Shown: piece after piece, positions 41,686 to 49,528 of the stretch | How positions within the stretch are numbered: position 1 is the first letter of the stretch | Layout: each line of letters begins with the position of its first letter | Assembly: GCA_964574875.1 (NCBI GenBank) | Contig: CAZNOX010000007.1 | Location: forward strand, 1-64,000 | Reading direction: 5' to 3' | DNA length: 64,000 nucleotides | Source: DSCS01 sp035391585 | Lineage (GTDB): Bacteria > Macinerneyibacteriota > Macinerneyibacteria > Macinerneyibacteriales > DSCS01 | Position numbers and translations under genes: made by a program | The notes under the pieces: model-generated | Seen by the model: the letters and a program-made list of their open reading frames with translations, nothing else | Told to the model about the DNA's origin: nothing | The model's database searches: none

Positions 41686-42225
41686 GGTCTTCAGAAGCGT
41701 AGACCGGCAGGCATCACAGATCCCGTGTGTCACAGAGGGAAGAGTCCCCTCGTGGAAAAGCCGCATACGGCGGACAGCCTCTTCAAGAGTGATCCATTCG
41801 TCTGTCTCGTCATCGTAGATCTTCTTACACCAGCTGCACATCCTGATGGAGACGCCGTCCCCATGCGAATCCGTCTCATGGGGTGCAGTGAGCTCTCTTT
41901 TCTGTTCATTCATCAGGAGGCTTGTGAAGACGATCTCTCCTGAAGCCCCTCCGGTGATCACCATTTCCATCTCCCGTTTTCTGTCAGGAGAATCACACCG
42001 AAAGGGGATCCTGTACTCTTTCTTGTCCCCGCTGCGTATCCTGGCCACAATCATCTGATAGATATGCCTGGTAGTCTCTTCCCGGATAAAATCCCAGAGC
42101 CGTCTCCCGATGACAGAGGAGTCTGTGAAGTCCGGATCCCAATTTTCACGGGCAAACCGGATCCAGGCTTCATCCACACGGACAAGACGGTCCTGGGCAT
42201 CGATGACATAGGTAAATGTTGTCAT
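41680..42225 (-). CDS. PAS-domain protein with C-terminal zinc-knuckle-like motif
   Basis: The 181-residue protein begins with a PAS-like sensor (FTYVIDAQDRLVRVDEAWIRFA and WDFIREETTRHIYQMIVARI). The C-terminal third carries MCSWCKKI near residue 133 and GICDAC near residue 170, a four-Cys arrangement seen at the end of many stand-alone PAS or histidine-kinase-derived proteins. No kinase or output domain follows. It may be a redox or ligand sensor for an unlinked kinase. GGGAGGAGGA precedes the ATG. Confidence 0.7.
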   Translation of the reverse strand: MTTFTYVIDAQDRLVRVDEAWIRFARENWDPDFTDSSVIGRRLWDFIREETTRHIYQMIVARIRSGDKKEYRIPFRCDSPDRKREMEMVITGGASGEIVFTSLLMNEQKRELTAPHETDSHGDGVSIRMCSWCKKIYDDETDEWITLEEAVRRMRLFHEGTLPSVTHGICDACRSTLLKTL

Positions 42226-42287
42226 TCCTCCTCCCTTCTCAAGAAAGGATACCCCTTCACAGCCTGTGAGAAAAGTTTATTTTTCCT

Positions 42288-42316
42288 TTGACAAAAATCT
42301 TCTTTTCCTGTAACTT
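42288..42316 (+). promoter_or_regulatory. RRM-protein promoter with palindrome
   Basis: TTGACA (42288-42293) and TAACTT (42311-42316) with a 17-bp spacer. The perfect 12-bp palindrome TAACTTAAGTTA (42311-42322) overlaps the -10 and may be an operator. Confidence 0.6.
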
Positions 42317-42344
42317 AAGTTACTTAAACTTTATGGAGGTTTGC

Positions 42345-42611
42345 ATGGATTACACGCTGTTTGTAGGGAATATTCCCTACTCGACCACTGAGGAAGAGTT
42401 AAAGGCTTTTTTTGAGCAAGCCGGGGCCGTTTCTGAAGCCAAGATCATCCGGGACAGAGACACCGGCCGCTCCAAAGGCTTCGGATTTGTCACATACGCA
42501 GATGAAGAGGCATTGAATGAAGCAATGAAAAGCCTCAATAACGCCGACTTCAACGGAAGAAAACTGCACGTCGACCGCGCTCGTGCTCGCAATAAAGACC
42601 TTTCTCAATAA
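42345..42611 (+). CDS. RRM RNA-binding protein
   Basis: The 88-residue protein is a single RNA recognition motif. RNP2 is LFVGNI near the N-terminus and RNP1 is KGFGFVTY near residue 48. Such stand-alone RRMs (Rbp type) bind single-stranded RNA and are often induced by cold. The ATG follows TATGGAGGTTTGC. A terminator follows at once, so the gene is monocistronic. Confidence 0.92.
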   Translation: MDYTLFVGNIPYSTTEEELKAFFEQAGAVSEAKIIRDRDTGRSKGFGFVTYADEEALNEAMKSLNNADFNGRKLHVDRARARNKDLSQ

Positions 42612-42637
42612 AAAAGGGGGAACTCTTCCCCCTTTTT
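42611..42637 (+). terminator. Intrinsic terminator of the RRM gene
   Basis: Hairpin AAAAAGGGGGAA-CTC-TTCCCCCTTTTTC ends the RRM transcript. The T-run is inside the stem end and continues as CTTCTTTTTG. Confidence 0.85.
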
Positions 42638-42657
42638 CTTCTTTTTGTAAAATTCAC

Positions 42658-42686
42658 TTGACATCTTCCTGAATCAATACTATCCT
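42658..42686 (+). promoter_or_regulatory. XRE regulator promoter
   Basis: TTGACA (42658-42663) and TATCCT (42681-42686) with a 17-bp spacer, 35 bp upstream of the XRE ATG. Confidence 0.65.
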
Positions 42687-42690
42687 ATTT

Positions 42691-42706
42691 GTAAAGTTTG
42701 CTTTAC
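42691..42706. promoter_or_regulatory. Probable XRE operator
   Basis: GTAAAG-TTTG-CTTTAC, a 6-bp inverted repeat over the predicted transcription start of the XRE gene, typical of autoregulation by small Cro/XRE proteins. Confidence 0.55.
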
Positions 42707-42721
42707 TTACGCGGAGGTCGT

Positions 42722-42925
42722 ATGGACAACACCATCAGAGCATTACGCCGTGAACGGAACTGGACACAGGAGGAGCTGGCTCAAAAAGCACACGTCTCCC
42801 GTCAGACGATCATCTCCCTGGAACAGGGACGGTATGATCCCTCCATTCATCTGGCCTTCCGGCTTTCGCGTATCTTCGGGAAAGCCATCGAGGAGATCTT
42901 TCATGACAGAGAGGAGAAACAATGA
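42722..42925 (+). CDS. XRE-family regulator
   Basis: The 67-residue protein is a single Cro/C1-type helix-turn-helix: RERNWTQEELAQKAHVSRQTI then SLEQGRYDPSIHLAF. It resembles the regulators that precede DUF2178 membrane proteins. GGAGGTCGT precedes the ATG. The gene overlaps DUF2178 by 4 bp and an operator-like dyad covers its promoter, so it likely represses itself and its partner. Confidence 0.88.
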   Translation: MDNTIRALRRERNWTQEELAQKAHVSRQTIISLEQGRYDPSIHLAFRLSRIFGKAIEEIFHDREEKQ

Positions 42926-43335
42926 AAGGATACTTCTGCCCCATGAGCCGGAAAGCGTTTATTGTGACCAATGTGATCATCGGAGTCATCGCTGTGAACA
43001 TCGTCATCCTCACCCGTCTGCTGGAAACTCCGCAGGCGTTCTCTTACGGCCTCTATACGGGTGTGGCGTCCGGATGGCTGCTCTACTTTTTCAGAGGTCT
43101 GAAAGAGTTCAGAAACCCCTCCTATGAAAATGACGAGCGTATTCAGATGATCATTCAAAAAGCAGCATCGCTGACGTTCTGGGTCGTGGTCACACTCCTG
43201 GCTCTTTTTGTCATCATCAGCTCTTCACCCAAGGTCTCCATGACATTCGATCCCCGTGAATGGGGGCTTCTGGTCATGAATTCCATGCTGGCGCTTTACG
43301 GAGTCTTTTTTCTGATTTTGAACAGAAAACTCTGA
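42922..43335 (+). CDS. DUF2178 family membrane protein
   Basis: The 137-residue protein has four hydrophobic helices (near residues 11-30, 39-56, 80-101 and 114-133) and a short Cys-containing N-terminus. It fits DUF2178, whose genes sit with small XRE regulators. The function is unknown; an inner-membrane sensory or immunity role is a guess. The ATG overlaps the XRE stop (ATGA). Confidence 0.75.
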   Translation: MKGYFCPMSRKAFIVTNVIIGVIAVNIVILTRLLETPQAFSYGLYTGVASGWLLYFFRGLKEFRNPSYENDERIQMIIQKAASLTFWVVVTLLALFVIISSSPKVSMTFDPREWGLLVMNSMLALYGVFFLILNRKL

Positions 43336-43339
43336 CATC

Positions 43340-43360
43340 AAGGGGAGCACATCTCCCCTT
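43340..43360. terminator. Bidirectional hairpin between convergent genes
   Basis: AAGGGGAG-CACAT-CTCCCCTT, an 8-bp stem between DUF2178 and the convergent Cys-rich gene. T-runs are short on both sides. Confidence 0.45.
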
Positions 43361-43365
43361 CTCTT

Positions 43366-43629
43366 TCAATCACTGTAGATCATGGATTTAAGGATATCTT
43401 CCATCTCGTCAGCATGATCCTGGTAGACATCACACTCACGGCACATATCCACCATGGTATGGAGCCAGTGTTTTTTATCTTCGCCCTCTGCCATGGCTTT
43501 GTAAAAGGAGACCCAGTCAAACAGCCAGCACGCGGTCTCTTCTGCATAGACCGGACAATCCGATTCATGGGGGTCCTTACCGTTAAAAGGACAATCGATC
43601 AACTGGTAGCACTTTTCGCATGCCTTCAT
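43366..43629 (-). CDS. Small Cys-rich cytoplasmic protein
   Basis: The 87-residue protein has seven or more Cys in pairs (CEKC, CPFNG, CPVY, CRECDVY) and several Trp. This suggests a zinc- or Fe-S-binding fold, such as a two-CW-like motif. No family was recognised with confidence. A TTGCAT/TATCAT promoter lies upstream, immediately after the peroxiredoxin terminator. Confidence 0.6.
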   Translation of the reverse strand: MKACEKCYQLIDCPFNGKDPHESDCPVYAEETACWLFDWVSFYKAMAEGEDKKHWLHTMVDMCRECDVYQDHADEMEDILKSMIYSD

Positions 43630-43665
43630 CAGCTCTCACCCTCCCTGAAAAAACAAGCTCCTCTG

Positions 43666-43693
43666 ATGATAGGGTGTTTTCTCACAGATGCAA
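43666..43693 (-). promoter_or_regulatory. Promoter of the Cys-rich gene
   Basis: TTGCAT (43688-43693) and TATCAT (43666-43671) with a 16-bp spacer on the minus strand. Confidence 0.5.
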
Positions 43694-43695
43694 GG

Positions 43696-43720
43696 AAAAA
43701 GAGGCGCTTTCAGCGCCTCT
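43696..43720 (-). terminator. Intrinsic terminator of the peroxiredoxin gene
   Basis: Stem GAGGCGC/GCGCCTC with a short loop (43700-43720), followed on the minus strand by TTTTTCC. Confidence 0.78.
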
Positions 43721-43733
43721 CCCCTCTTCCCGG

Positions 43734-44372
43734 TCAGATCTTTTTGTAGCAGAACCACCAGTCGAAATGATCATACTCCTCTTTCCTCTTTCTGGCTGTC
43801 TCCACGTCTGTTGCAGGAGAGATGATGACCTGGTCGCCGATAAGCTCATTGTGCGGCCAGTTGGCCGGCATGGCCACTTTATGCTTATCAGAGATCTGAA
43901 AGGCTTTCATCATCCGCACAAATTCGTCAAAATTCCTGCCGAGCTCCTGGGGATAGTAGAGGATGGCGCGGATCTTGCTTTCAGGATCCACAAAGAAGAC
44001 GGCACGCACGGTGTTGGTTCCCTTTCCGGGATGGATCAGCCCCAATGTGTCTGCGATCTTTCCCGTATCTGCAATGATGGGAAATCCGATCTCCACATCC
44101 AGATTATCCCTGATCCACTCTTCCCACTTGATATGAGCAAACACCTGGTCCACACTGAGCCCGATGAGTTCAGTGTTCATCTTCTTAAACTCATCGTAGC
44201 GTTTTTGAAACGCAACGAATTCGGTTGTACAGACCGGAGTGAAATCAGCAGGATGACTGAAGAGGATGAACCATTTCCCCTTCATATCACCGGGCAGATT
44301 GATCTTCCCCCGAGTCGTCTGAACAGTCATCTCCGGAAAATGGTCACCGATCAATGGCATTCTTTCTTCCAT
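43734..44372 (-). CDS. Peroxiredoxin, Prx6-like (AhpC/TSA family)
   Basis: The 212-residue peroxiredoxin reduces peroxides. The peroxidatic Cys48 lies in FTPVCTTE. The second Cys is Cys208 at the very C-terminus (WWFCYKK), as in some archaeal-type members; whether it resolves the sulfenic acid is unknown. GGAGGAG precedes the ATG. It lies 10 bp after PhzF on the same strand, so the two are cotranscribed from the leaderless PhzF promoter. Confidence 0.9.
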   Translation of the reverse strand: MEERMPLIGDHFPEMTVQTTRGKINLPGDMKGKWFILFSHPADFTPVCTTEFVAFQKRYDEFKKMNTELIGLSVDQVFAHIKWEEWIRDNLDVEIGFPIIADTGKIADTLGLIHPGKGTNTVRAVFFVDPESKIRAILYYPQELGRNFDEFVRMMKAFQISDKHKVAMPANWPHNELIGDQVIISPATDVETARKRKEEYDHFDWWFCYKKI

Positions 44373-44382
44373 TTCTCCTCCT

Positions 44383-45231
44383 TTACAGCGTTATAGTCCT
44401 GGTCTCCGAATAGAGAGCTTTTCCCCCCACCCGAAGTTCCCCTTGGATGATCCTGGCTCTTATGGTTGACGGTTCGCCCATCTCTGCCCCCTGAAGAAAA
44501 GTCAGGTCAAGATCTCTCTGATCGGGGAAGTGGTAACGAGCCAGGTAGACGGCCAAAGCCCCGGAAGCGGTTCCTGTGGCCGCTTCTTCCAAAATCCCCA
44601 CAGCCGGAGCGAAATTCCGGCAGTGAGCCAGCGTTTCTCTCTCACCAAAAGCAAAGACATGATATCCCACACACTTATATTTTTGTGACAGGGTTTCGAT
44701 TTTTTTGAAATCGGGCCTGATCCTGGCCAGAAGAGAGAGGTCTGCGAGGGGGACGATGATATCCGGAAGCCCTGTGGAGACCAACTGGACAGGGTAGCGC
44801 TCATGAAGCGATCCCCCGGGCAGGCCGAGAGACTCTGCGATCTCTTCACCATCCACTTCCGGCCCGAATGAAGGAGGAGCCTGTTCCATGAAGATATCTC
44901 CCTGTTCTGTGACTTCTATAGCCAGAGATCCGCTATCTGTCTCCTGTGTATAGATCCCGGGAGGGATGTTTTTCTCACGGGCCAGCCATGTCCAGGCTGC
45001 GATGGTGGCATGGCCGCACAACGGGACTTCCCGTAAGGGGGTAAAATACCTCAGACGGAAACATGTGTGACCGCATGGGGTGATAAAGGCCGTCTCGGAG
45101 AGAGCCATTTCCCCGGCTGTCGCCTGCATCTCGTCCACGCGGAAAGGAGTTTCGGAAAAGACGATTCCTGCGGGATTCCCTCCCCCCCGATCCGAGACAA
45201 AGGCCTTGTAGACGACAACAGATATTTTCAT
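44383..45231 (-). CDS. PhzF-family isomerase-like protein
   Basis: The 282-residue protein has the PhzF/diaminopimelate-epimerase-like double fold. Its catalytic acidic pattern is ALSETAFI, with Glu in the N-terminal half, and CGHATIAAW appears near residue 74. The bacterial family includes many uncharacterised isomerases; no phenazine genes are present, so that role is unlikely. The ATG at 45231 lies 6 bp after a TATAGT box with no ribosome binding site, which predicts a leaderless message. Confidence 0.8.
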   Translation of the reverse strand: MKISVVVYKAFVSDRGGGNPAGIVFSETPFRVDEMQATAGEMALSETAFITPCGHTCFRLRYFTPLREVPLCGHATIAAWTWLAREKNIPPGIYTQETDSGSLAIEVTEQGDIFMEQAPPSFGPEVDGEEIAESLGLPGGSLHERYPVQLVSTGLPDIIVPLADLSLLARIRPDFKKIETLSQKYKCVGYHVFAFGERETLAHCRNFAPAVGILEEAATGTASGALAVYLARYHFPDQRDLDLTFLQGAEMGEPSTIRARIIQGELRVGGKALYSETRTITL

Positions 45232-45237
45232 CGTTCC

Positions 45238-45266
45238 ACTATACGTCAGAAAGATATATTCGTCAA
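45238..45266 (-). promoter_or_regulatory. Promoter giving a leaderless PhzF mRNA
   Basis: TTGACG (45261-45266) and TATAGT (45238-45243) with a 17-bp spacer on the minus strand. The ATG begins 6 bases after the -10. Confidence 0.7.
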
Positions 45267-45292
45267 GGCTACTTTTTGTAATCTTTACACTA

Positions 45293-45739
45293 CTACAAGT
45301 TCCTCGTCTCCCCGCCGGTCTTCATGAAAAAGACTCTCCTCTCTTTGAAATCATCGACAATATACCAGTCTCCGCTCTGATAGACCCGGACATCCTTTTT
45401 TTTAGAGATCTCTTTTTCATTGATGAACCAACGCGGTGAGGGGAGTGAAGAGAGTCTCTGCAGCTGGAGCTGAAAGGCATTACGCGTCATGATCTTCAAC
45501 TCAGCGCCCTCTTCAAGAGGAGACTCCCGGTAATGGTACACTCCGATCATCTCGTGAGTCACCCTGTTATGGACCTCCTTGATCTGTTCAGCTTCAGCCG
45601 GCATGAAAGCAGGCTTCCAGGAGATATTTTCCTTATCCTTCGCCCAATCATCAGCTGTCTTGTATGCGTTCTCCACACGGTCAGAACGCCCGCAGGCCAC
45701 AAGGAGCAGGAGCAGTAATCCCAACGTGAGCTTTCTCAT
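45293..45739 (-). CDS. Hypothetical lipoprotein
   Basis: The 148-residue protein begins with a lipoprotein signal peptide (LLLLLLVAC; Cys16 would be lipidated). The remainder is soluble with no known domain. It is probably anchored to the periplasmic face of a membrane. A promoter with TATAAT lies upstream and GGAGG precedes the ATG. Nothing in the neighbours defines its role. Confidence 0.75.
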   Translation of the reverse strand: MRKLTLGLLLLLLVACGRSDRVENAYKTADDWAKDKENISWKPAFMPAEAEQIKEVHNRVTHEMIGVYHYRESPLEEGAELKIMTRNAFQLQLQRLSSLPSPRWFINEKEISKKKDVRVYQSGDWYIVDDFKERRVFFMKTGGETRNL

Positions 45740-45766
45740 ACAGCCTCCTTTCTTTATCTTATTCCC

Positions 45767-45793
45767 ATTATAGCATCATTTCCGCTATTTCAA
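45767..45793 (-). promoter_or_regulatory. Lipoprotein promoter
   Basis: TTGAAA (45788-45793) and TATAAT (45767-45772) on the minus strand; the spacer is short at 15 bp. Confidence 0.5.
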
Positions 45794-45881
45794 AGGAAGG
45801 AGTCTTTTTTCAATGATACGGGAATCCCCCCACGCCTGATACACAGTCCACGTCAAGGGAATAGAGCGAACGGGGTTGCCG

Positions 45882-46310
45882 TTATTTCCGGCTGTTCCGG
45901 CAGATCTGATAGAGATGCGGCTGGATCTCAGGATAGGTGAGGTGCGGCGGGATGGTGTCCCTGAGAACGACTTCTTCGATCTCATAGGGGCCCAGAGGAC
46001 CCATGTGTCTCACTTCGGCTCTGTAAAGGCGCCCGTACCTGACCTCATTCCCGATCCTGACACGATAGGTTCCCAGCGTATAGAGAGAAAAGGATCTGGC
46101 CCCGGTCTCTTCTTTCAGCTCACGTACCGCGGCATCGAAGGAGCTCTCCTGCTCTTCCCGGTGACCGCCGGGTAGTTCCCAGGTCTCTCTTGTATGATGA
46201 CGGACAAAAATACTTTTCTCCCCGTAAAAGGCTCCGATAACAACAAAGGTGATCAGACGCTCGGGGATATGTTTACGCGGGAAAAAATCAAACTTGATCA
46301 TCGTCGGCAT
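45882..46310 (-). CDS. NUDIX hydrolase
   Basis: The 142-residue protein contains the NUDIX box GGHREEQESSFDAAVRELKEET (Gx5Ex7REUxEE) near residues 49-71, which hydrolyses nucleoside diphosphates linked to another group. The ATG at 46310 follows AAAGGAT, and a longer 76-residue N-terminal reading is unlikely because it crosses the divergent promoter region. The substrate is unknown. Confidence 0.85.
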   Translation of the reverse strand: MPTMIKFDFFPRKHIPERLITFVVIGAFYGEKSIFVRHHTRETWELPGGHREEQESSFDAAVRELKEETGARSFSLYTLGTYRVRIGNEVRYGRLYRAEVRHMGPLGPYEIEEVVLRDTIPPHLTYPEIQPHLYQICRNSRK

Positions 46311-46494
46311 GCGAGATCCTTTCTTTTCAGTTTCTGCACCGTTTCCCGTGAGCACCGGTTCCTGAAGCCCGATTTTCTCTGCAGGCACGGTCTGTTTCTG
46401 TGCTGAACACAGTTTTGTCGACATATTTATGACAAATCCTGAAACATATTTGTTTCTCAGCGTGTATAGTGACAAGAAGAAAAGGAGAAGACCC

Positions 46495-47004
46495 ATGACA
46501 AAAGCAATGGACTCAGATATCACTTTTTCCCGGATCACTCAAGCAAATGCCGGGGAAATCATGCGGCTGTCCAGAACACTTTCACCTGAACAGCAGAAAC
46601 TCGTGGCCCCCAACGCTGTCTCCATTGTGGAAGGAGTCTATACTCCCAATTCGTGGTTTCGCGGAATCTATGAAAAAGAGACACCTGTGGGGTTCATCAT
46701 GCTCTCGTTCGGCAGTGAGCTTGACAGCGGCATCCCTCACCTCAAGGATGTCTTCTTATGGCGTTATATGATCGCAGCCCCTCATCAGGGGCGGAACATC
46801 GGCTTTCTTGCTCTGAAAAAAGTGATCGGGCAGCTTCAGAGGAGCGGATATTCGCATTTCTACACCAGCTGTTCCATGGATGAGGGAAGCCCCTACTCCT
46901 TCTATCTGAAATGCGGTTTTATCGATACAGGAAGAACGATCGAAGACGAACAGCTCCTGCATATTGACTTGCGCCATTTTAACGCTGATCCAGGACTTTC
47001 CTGA
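46495..47004 (+). CDS. GNAT acetyltransferase
   Basis: The 169-residue protein is a GCN5-related acetyltransferase; the acetyl-CoA loop is APHQGRNIGFLALKKVI, followed by the C-terminal YLKCGFIDTGRTIEDE. It resembles spermidine/streptothricin-type acetyltransferases, but the substrate is unknown. The ATG follows AAAAGGAG. A TATAGT box at 46465-46470 may be the -10, although its -35 is unclear. It converges with the hybrid kinase gene by 26 bp. Confidence 0.82.
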   Translation: MTKAMDSDITFSRITQANAGEIMRLSRTLSPEQQKLVAPNAVSIVEGVYTPNSWFRGIYEKETPVGFIMLSFGSELDSGIPHLKDVFLWRYMIAAPHQGRNIGFLALKKVIGQLQRSGYSHFYTSCSMDEGSPYSFYLKCGFIDTGRTIEDEQLLHIDLRHFNADPGLS

Positions 47005-49447
47005 CCATACGGAACAATTCGTTCCTGGTAAACGGTTTATGGATCACATCAGCAATACGGGGATCACCTTTGATTTTCTCCAGGATCTCCCCGCCATGGC
47101 CTGTAATGATCAAGAGAGGCACAGTGATCCCGGCCCCGGCGATCTCTTCTGCCAGAGCCAGTCCGCTGATCTTAGGCATGGTCAGATTGGATATCACCAG
47201 TTCGATGGCCTCTCTGTTGACTTTGAGATAATCTAAGGCTTCCAGCCCGTCGCGCATGGCTGTGACATAATATCCCGCTTCTTCCAGGTTCTGCTTGACC
47301 AGTTGAATGATCGACTCGTTATCTTCAACAAGAAGGATCGACTCCTTCCCCCGGATCATTTCGTCCTCTTCCTGTCTCTTTTTTGACTCCGTGGCTTCAT
47401 AGAGAGGGAAAAAGACACTGAACTCCGTCCCCCCTTCCGAACTGTTCCTGATCTCGATTCCTCCCTGAAGTTTTTTGACGATATTCAGGACCACAGAGAG
47501 GCCCATTCCGGTCCCCTTTCCCGGAGCCTTTGTGGTGAAAAAGGGGTCAAAGATCTTGTCCATATTCTCCTGAGAGATCCCCGTCCCTGTATCAGAGACC
47601 TGCAGGTGGATATAAGGGCCGGGATTGAGGACCCCGTTGAGGGGAAAGGCTTTCTTTTCTTTGAAGCGGGTCTCTTCGAGAAGCACGGTGATGCGTCCCG
47701 TCTCCCCGGGGAGCGCCTGAATCCCGTTCATGCAGAGATTCATGATGATCTGGTGGAGCTGCGTGGCTTCGGCAAGGACAAAGGCTGACGTGTTCAGATC
47801 CGCCTGGATCACAACACTTCTGGGAAGAGAAGCTTTCAGAAGTTTCAACGCTTCCCGGACCACAGTCCTGATCTGAACCGGCTGGACCTCTCCTTTTGTC
47901 TGTCTGCTGAACGTGAGGATCTGTTTCACCAGGTTCCTGGCATGCATCCCCGCTTTATAGACCTCTTCCAGTTTGTCATAGATCAGCGGGTTAGCCCTGG
48001 TCTTCTCCATGACCACTTCTGTATAGCCGATGATCGCTGTGAGGATATTGTTGAAGTCATGCGCGATGCCTCCGGCCAGAACACCCAGAGCTTCCATTTT
48101 CTGAGTCCGGATAAGCTGTTCTTCAAGGATCTTCCGGTCTGAGATATCATTGACCATGGCGCGGACTTCCTGGAGCGCGCCGTCTTCATCAAAGACCCCG
48201 GCAACAGAGAGCGTGACCCAGACGGCTTCTCCGTCGGACCTGGCCATGGTGACTTCTCCGCTGACGATCTTCTCTTCTCTGCGAAACTGCTCGTAGAGGT
48301 TCCTGGCCGTTTTTGCTCCATGATGCCCATCCGGGAAAAGGGTGTTGAAATTTTTCTTCCTCAACTCCTCCTCTGTATATCCCAGAAGCTCACGGGCAGC
48401 CAGATTGGCTTTGCCGATGAGTCCTGTCCCCGGCTGGATGATAAAGTAGGCTATGGGAGAATTTTCAAAAAGCTCTCTGAATTTATGTTCGCTTTCACGG
48501 CGTATGGCGATCTCCTTTTTCAGCGCCTCGTTGATCCTTAAAATGTGACGAGTCCGTTTTTTTACCTGAAGGCGGAGGAAATACATCATGATGATCATCA
48601 AAAGAGCTCCTGCGGAAAGAACCAGGAGAACTGGAAGCATCCATGAGGGGGGCTCTGATAACTGCTCTTCTCCGAACCATTTTTCCAGGCCCGCATAGTA
48701 GGGCGATTCGTGGTCTTCGATCATCTGTGTGAGCGATGTATCGATGGCTTTGAGGATGTCCGGATCCAGGGACGGAGAAGCGGCGTAATGAAGCCGGGTG
48801 GGATGAAAAATGATTCCTGTCTCATCGATGTCATATCCCGAAAGAAAACGGATCCCATAATAACGGTTGACAATGGCGGCATCGACTTTTCCTGCATGAA
48901 GCATCTGAAAGGATTCAAGATAGGATTCAAAGGGAATGATCTCGCATGTGAACCCGAAGTCATCCATGTAGCGGGTGAACGCATCCTGCTGGACTGAACC
49001 TGCCAGGACGGCGATCCGTTTGTCTTCCAGATCGACGACAGAATCGATTTCCGCCCCTTTATGGACATAGACCTGGAACCAGTCAGAAAGAACGGGCACA
49101 TCATGATACTGCCACTTTTGTGCCCTCTCAAGGGAATAGGCGACATCTGTCATCAAGTCAATTCGGCCCTGCATCAAGCGTTCAAGCCCTTCAGACCACG
49201 TCCCCTGGACAAATTCCACTTCCCATCTGTGCTCCTGTGCGATCTCCCTGATCAAATCCACAAAAAAACCTCTGGGGGTTCCCTTGTCATCGATAAAGAC
49301 CTTGGGAGGGTTTTGATAGACTCCCACACGGATGGTCACAGATTTTGCTTCAAGGATGTCAGCCCCGAAGAAGACTGCAAGAAAAAGAAAGAGAACGCAC
49401 AACGGCTTGATAGCATCTGACCGGAACACTTCTCGGAAAGTCTCCAT
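46979..49447 (-). CDS. Hybrid sensor histidine kinase with SBP3 and PAS sensors and an Asn-receiver
   Basis: The 822-residue kinase is translated from a probable leaderless message. It has a signal-anchor, an extracytoplasmic amino-acid-binding fold (SBP_bac_3, about residues 35-250), a transmembrane helix near 265-290, a PAS domain (about 320-440), HisKA with the phospho-acceptor in IAHDFNN, HATPase (DTGTGI and GKGTGMGL) and a C-terminal receiver. The receiver's phosphoacceptor position reads VISNLTMP, with Asn754 instead of Asp, while the acidic pair (VEDN) and the Lys (HKPFT) remain. It likely senses a periplasmic ligand and signals to a separate receiver; the attached receiver could be regulatory. 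Confidence 0.88.
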   Translation of the reverse strand: METFREVFRSDAIKPLCVLFLFLAVFFGADILEAKSVTIRVGVYQNPPKVFIDDKGTPRGFFVDLIREIAQEHRWEVEFVQGTWSEGLERLMQGRIDLMTDVAYSLERAQKWQYHDVPVLSDWFQVYVHKGAEIDSVVDLEDKRIAVLAGSVQQDAFTRYMDDFGFTCEIIPFESYLESFQMLHAGKVDAAIVNRYYGIRFLSGYDIDETGIIFHPTRLHYAASPSLDPDILKAIDTSLTQMIEDHESPYYAGLEKWFGEEQLSEPPSWMLPVLLVLSAGALLMIIMMYFLRLQVKKRTRHILRINEALKKEIAIRRESEHKFRELFENSPIAYFIIQPGTGLIGKANLAARELLGYTEEELRKKNFNTLFPDGHHGAKTARNLYEQFRREEKIVSGEVTMARSDGEAVWVTLSVAGVFDEDGALQEVRAMVNDISDRKILEEQLIRTQKMEALGVLAGGIAHDFNNILTAIIGYTEVVMEKTRANPLIYDKLEEVYKAGMHARNLVKQILTFSRQTKGEVQPVQIRTVVREALKLLKASLPRSVVIQADLNTSAFVLAEATQLHQIIMNLCMNGIQALPGETGRITVLLEETRFKEKKAFPLNGVLNPGPYIHLQVSDTGTGISQENMDKIFDPFFTTKAPGKGTGMGLSVVLNIVKKLQGGIEIRNSSEGGTEFSVFFPLYEATESKKRQEEDEMIRGKESILLVEDNESIIQLVKQNLEEAGYYVTAMRDGLEALDYLKVNREAIELVISNLTMPKISGLALAEEIAGAGITVPLLIITGHGGEILEKIKGDPRIADVIHKPFTRNELFRMVRKVLDQR

Positions 49448-49453
49448 ATTCCA

Positions 49454-49481
49454 AGTATACACGGCTCTGTGAAAGTGTCAA
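49454..49481 (-). promoter_or_regulatory. Promoter giving a leaderless sensor-kinase mRNA
   Basis: TTGACA (49476-49481) and TATACT (49454-49459) with a 16-bp spacer. The ATG at 49447 lies 6 bases after the -10 and has no ribosome binding site. Confidence 0.75.
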
Positions 49482-49528
49482 TATTCAGAGCCGACTTCTT
49501 TTTCCTTTTCAAAAAAGAGAGACAAATA

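Noticed and set aside
45785..45985. Small open frame upstream of the NUDIX gene
   Set aside because: It overlaps NUDIX in another frame, has no ribosome binding site and no pattern.
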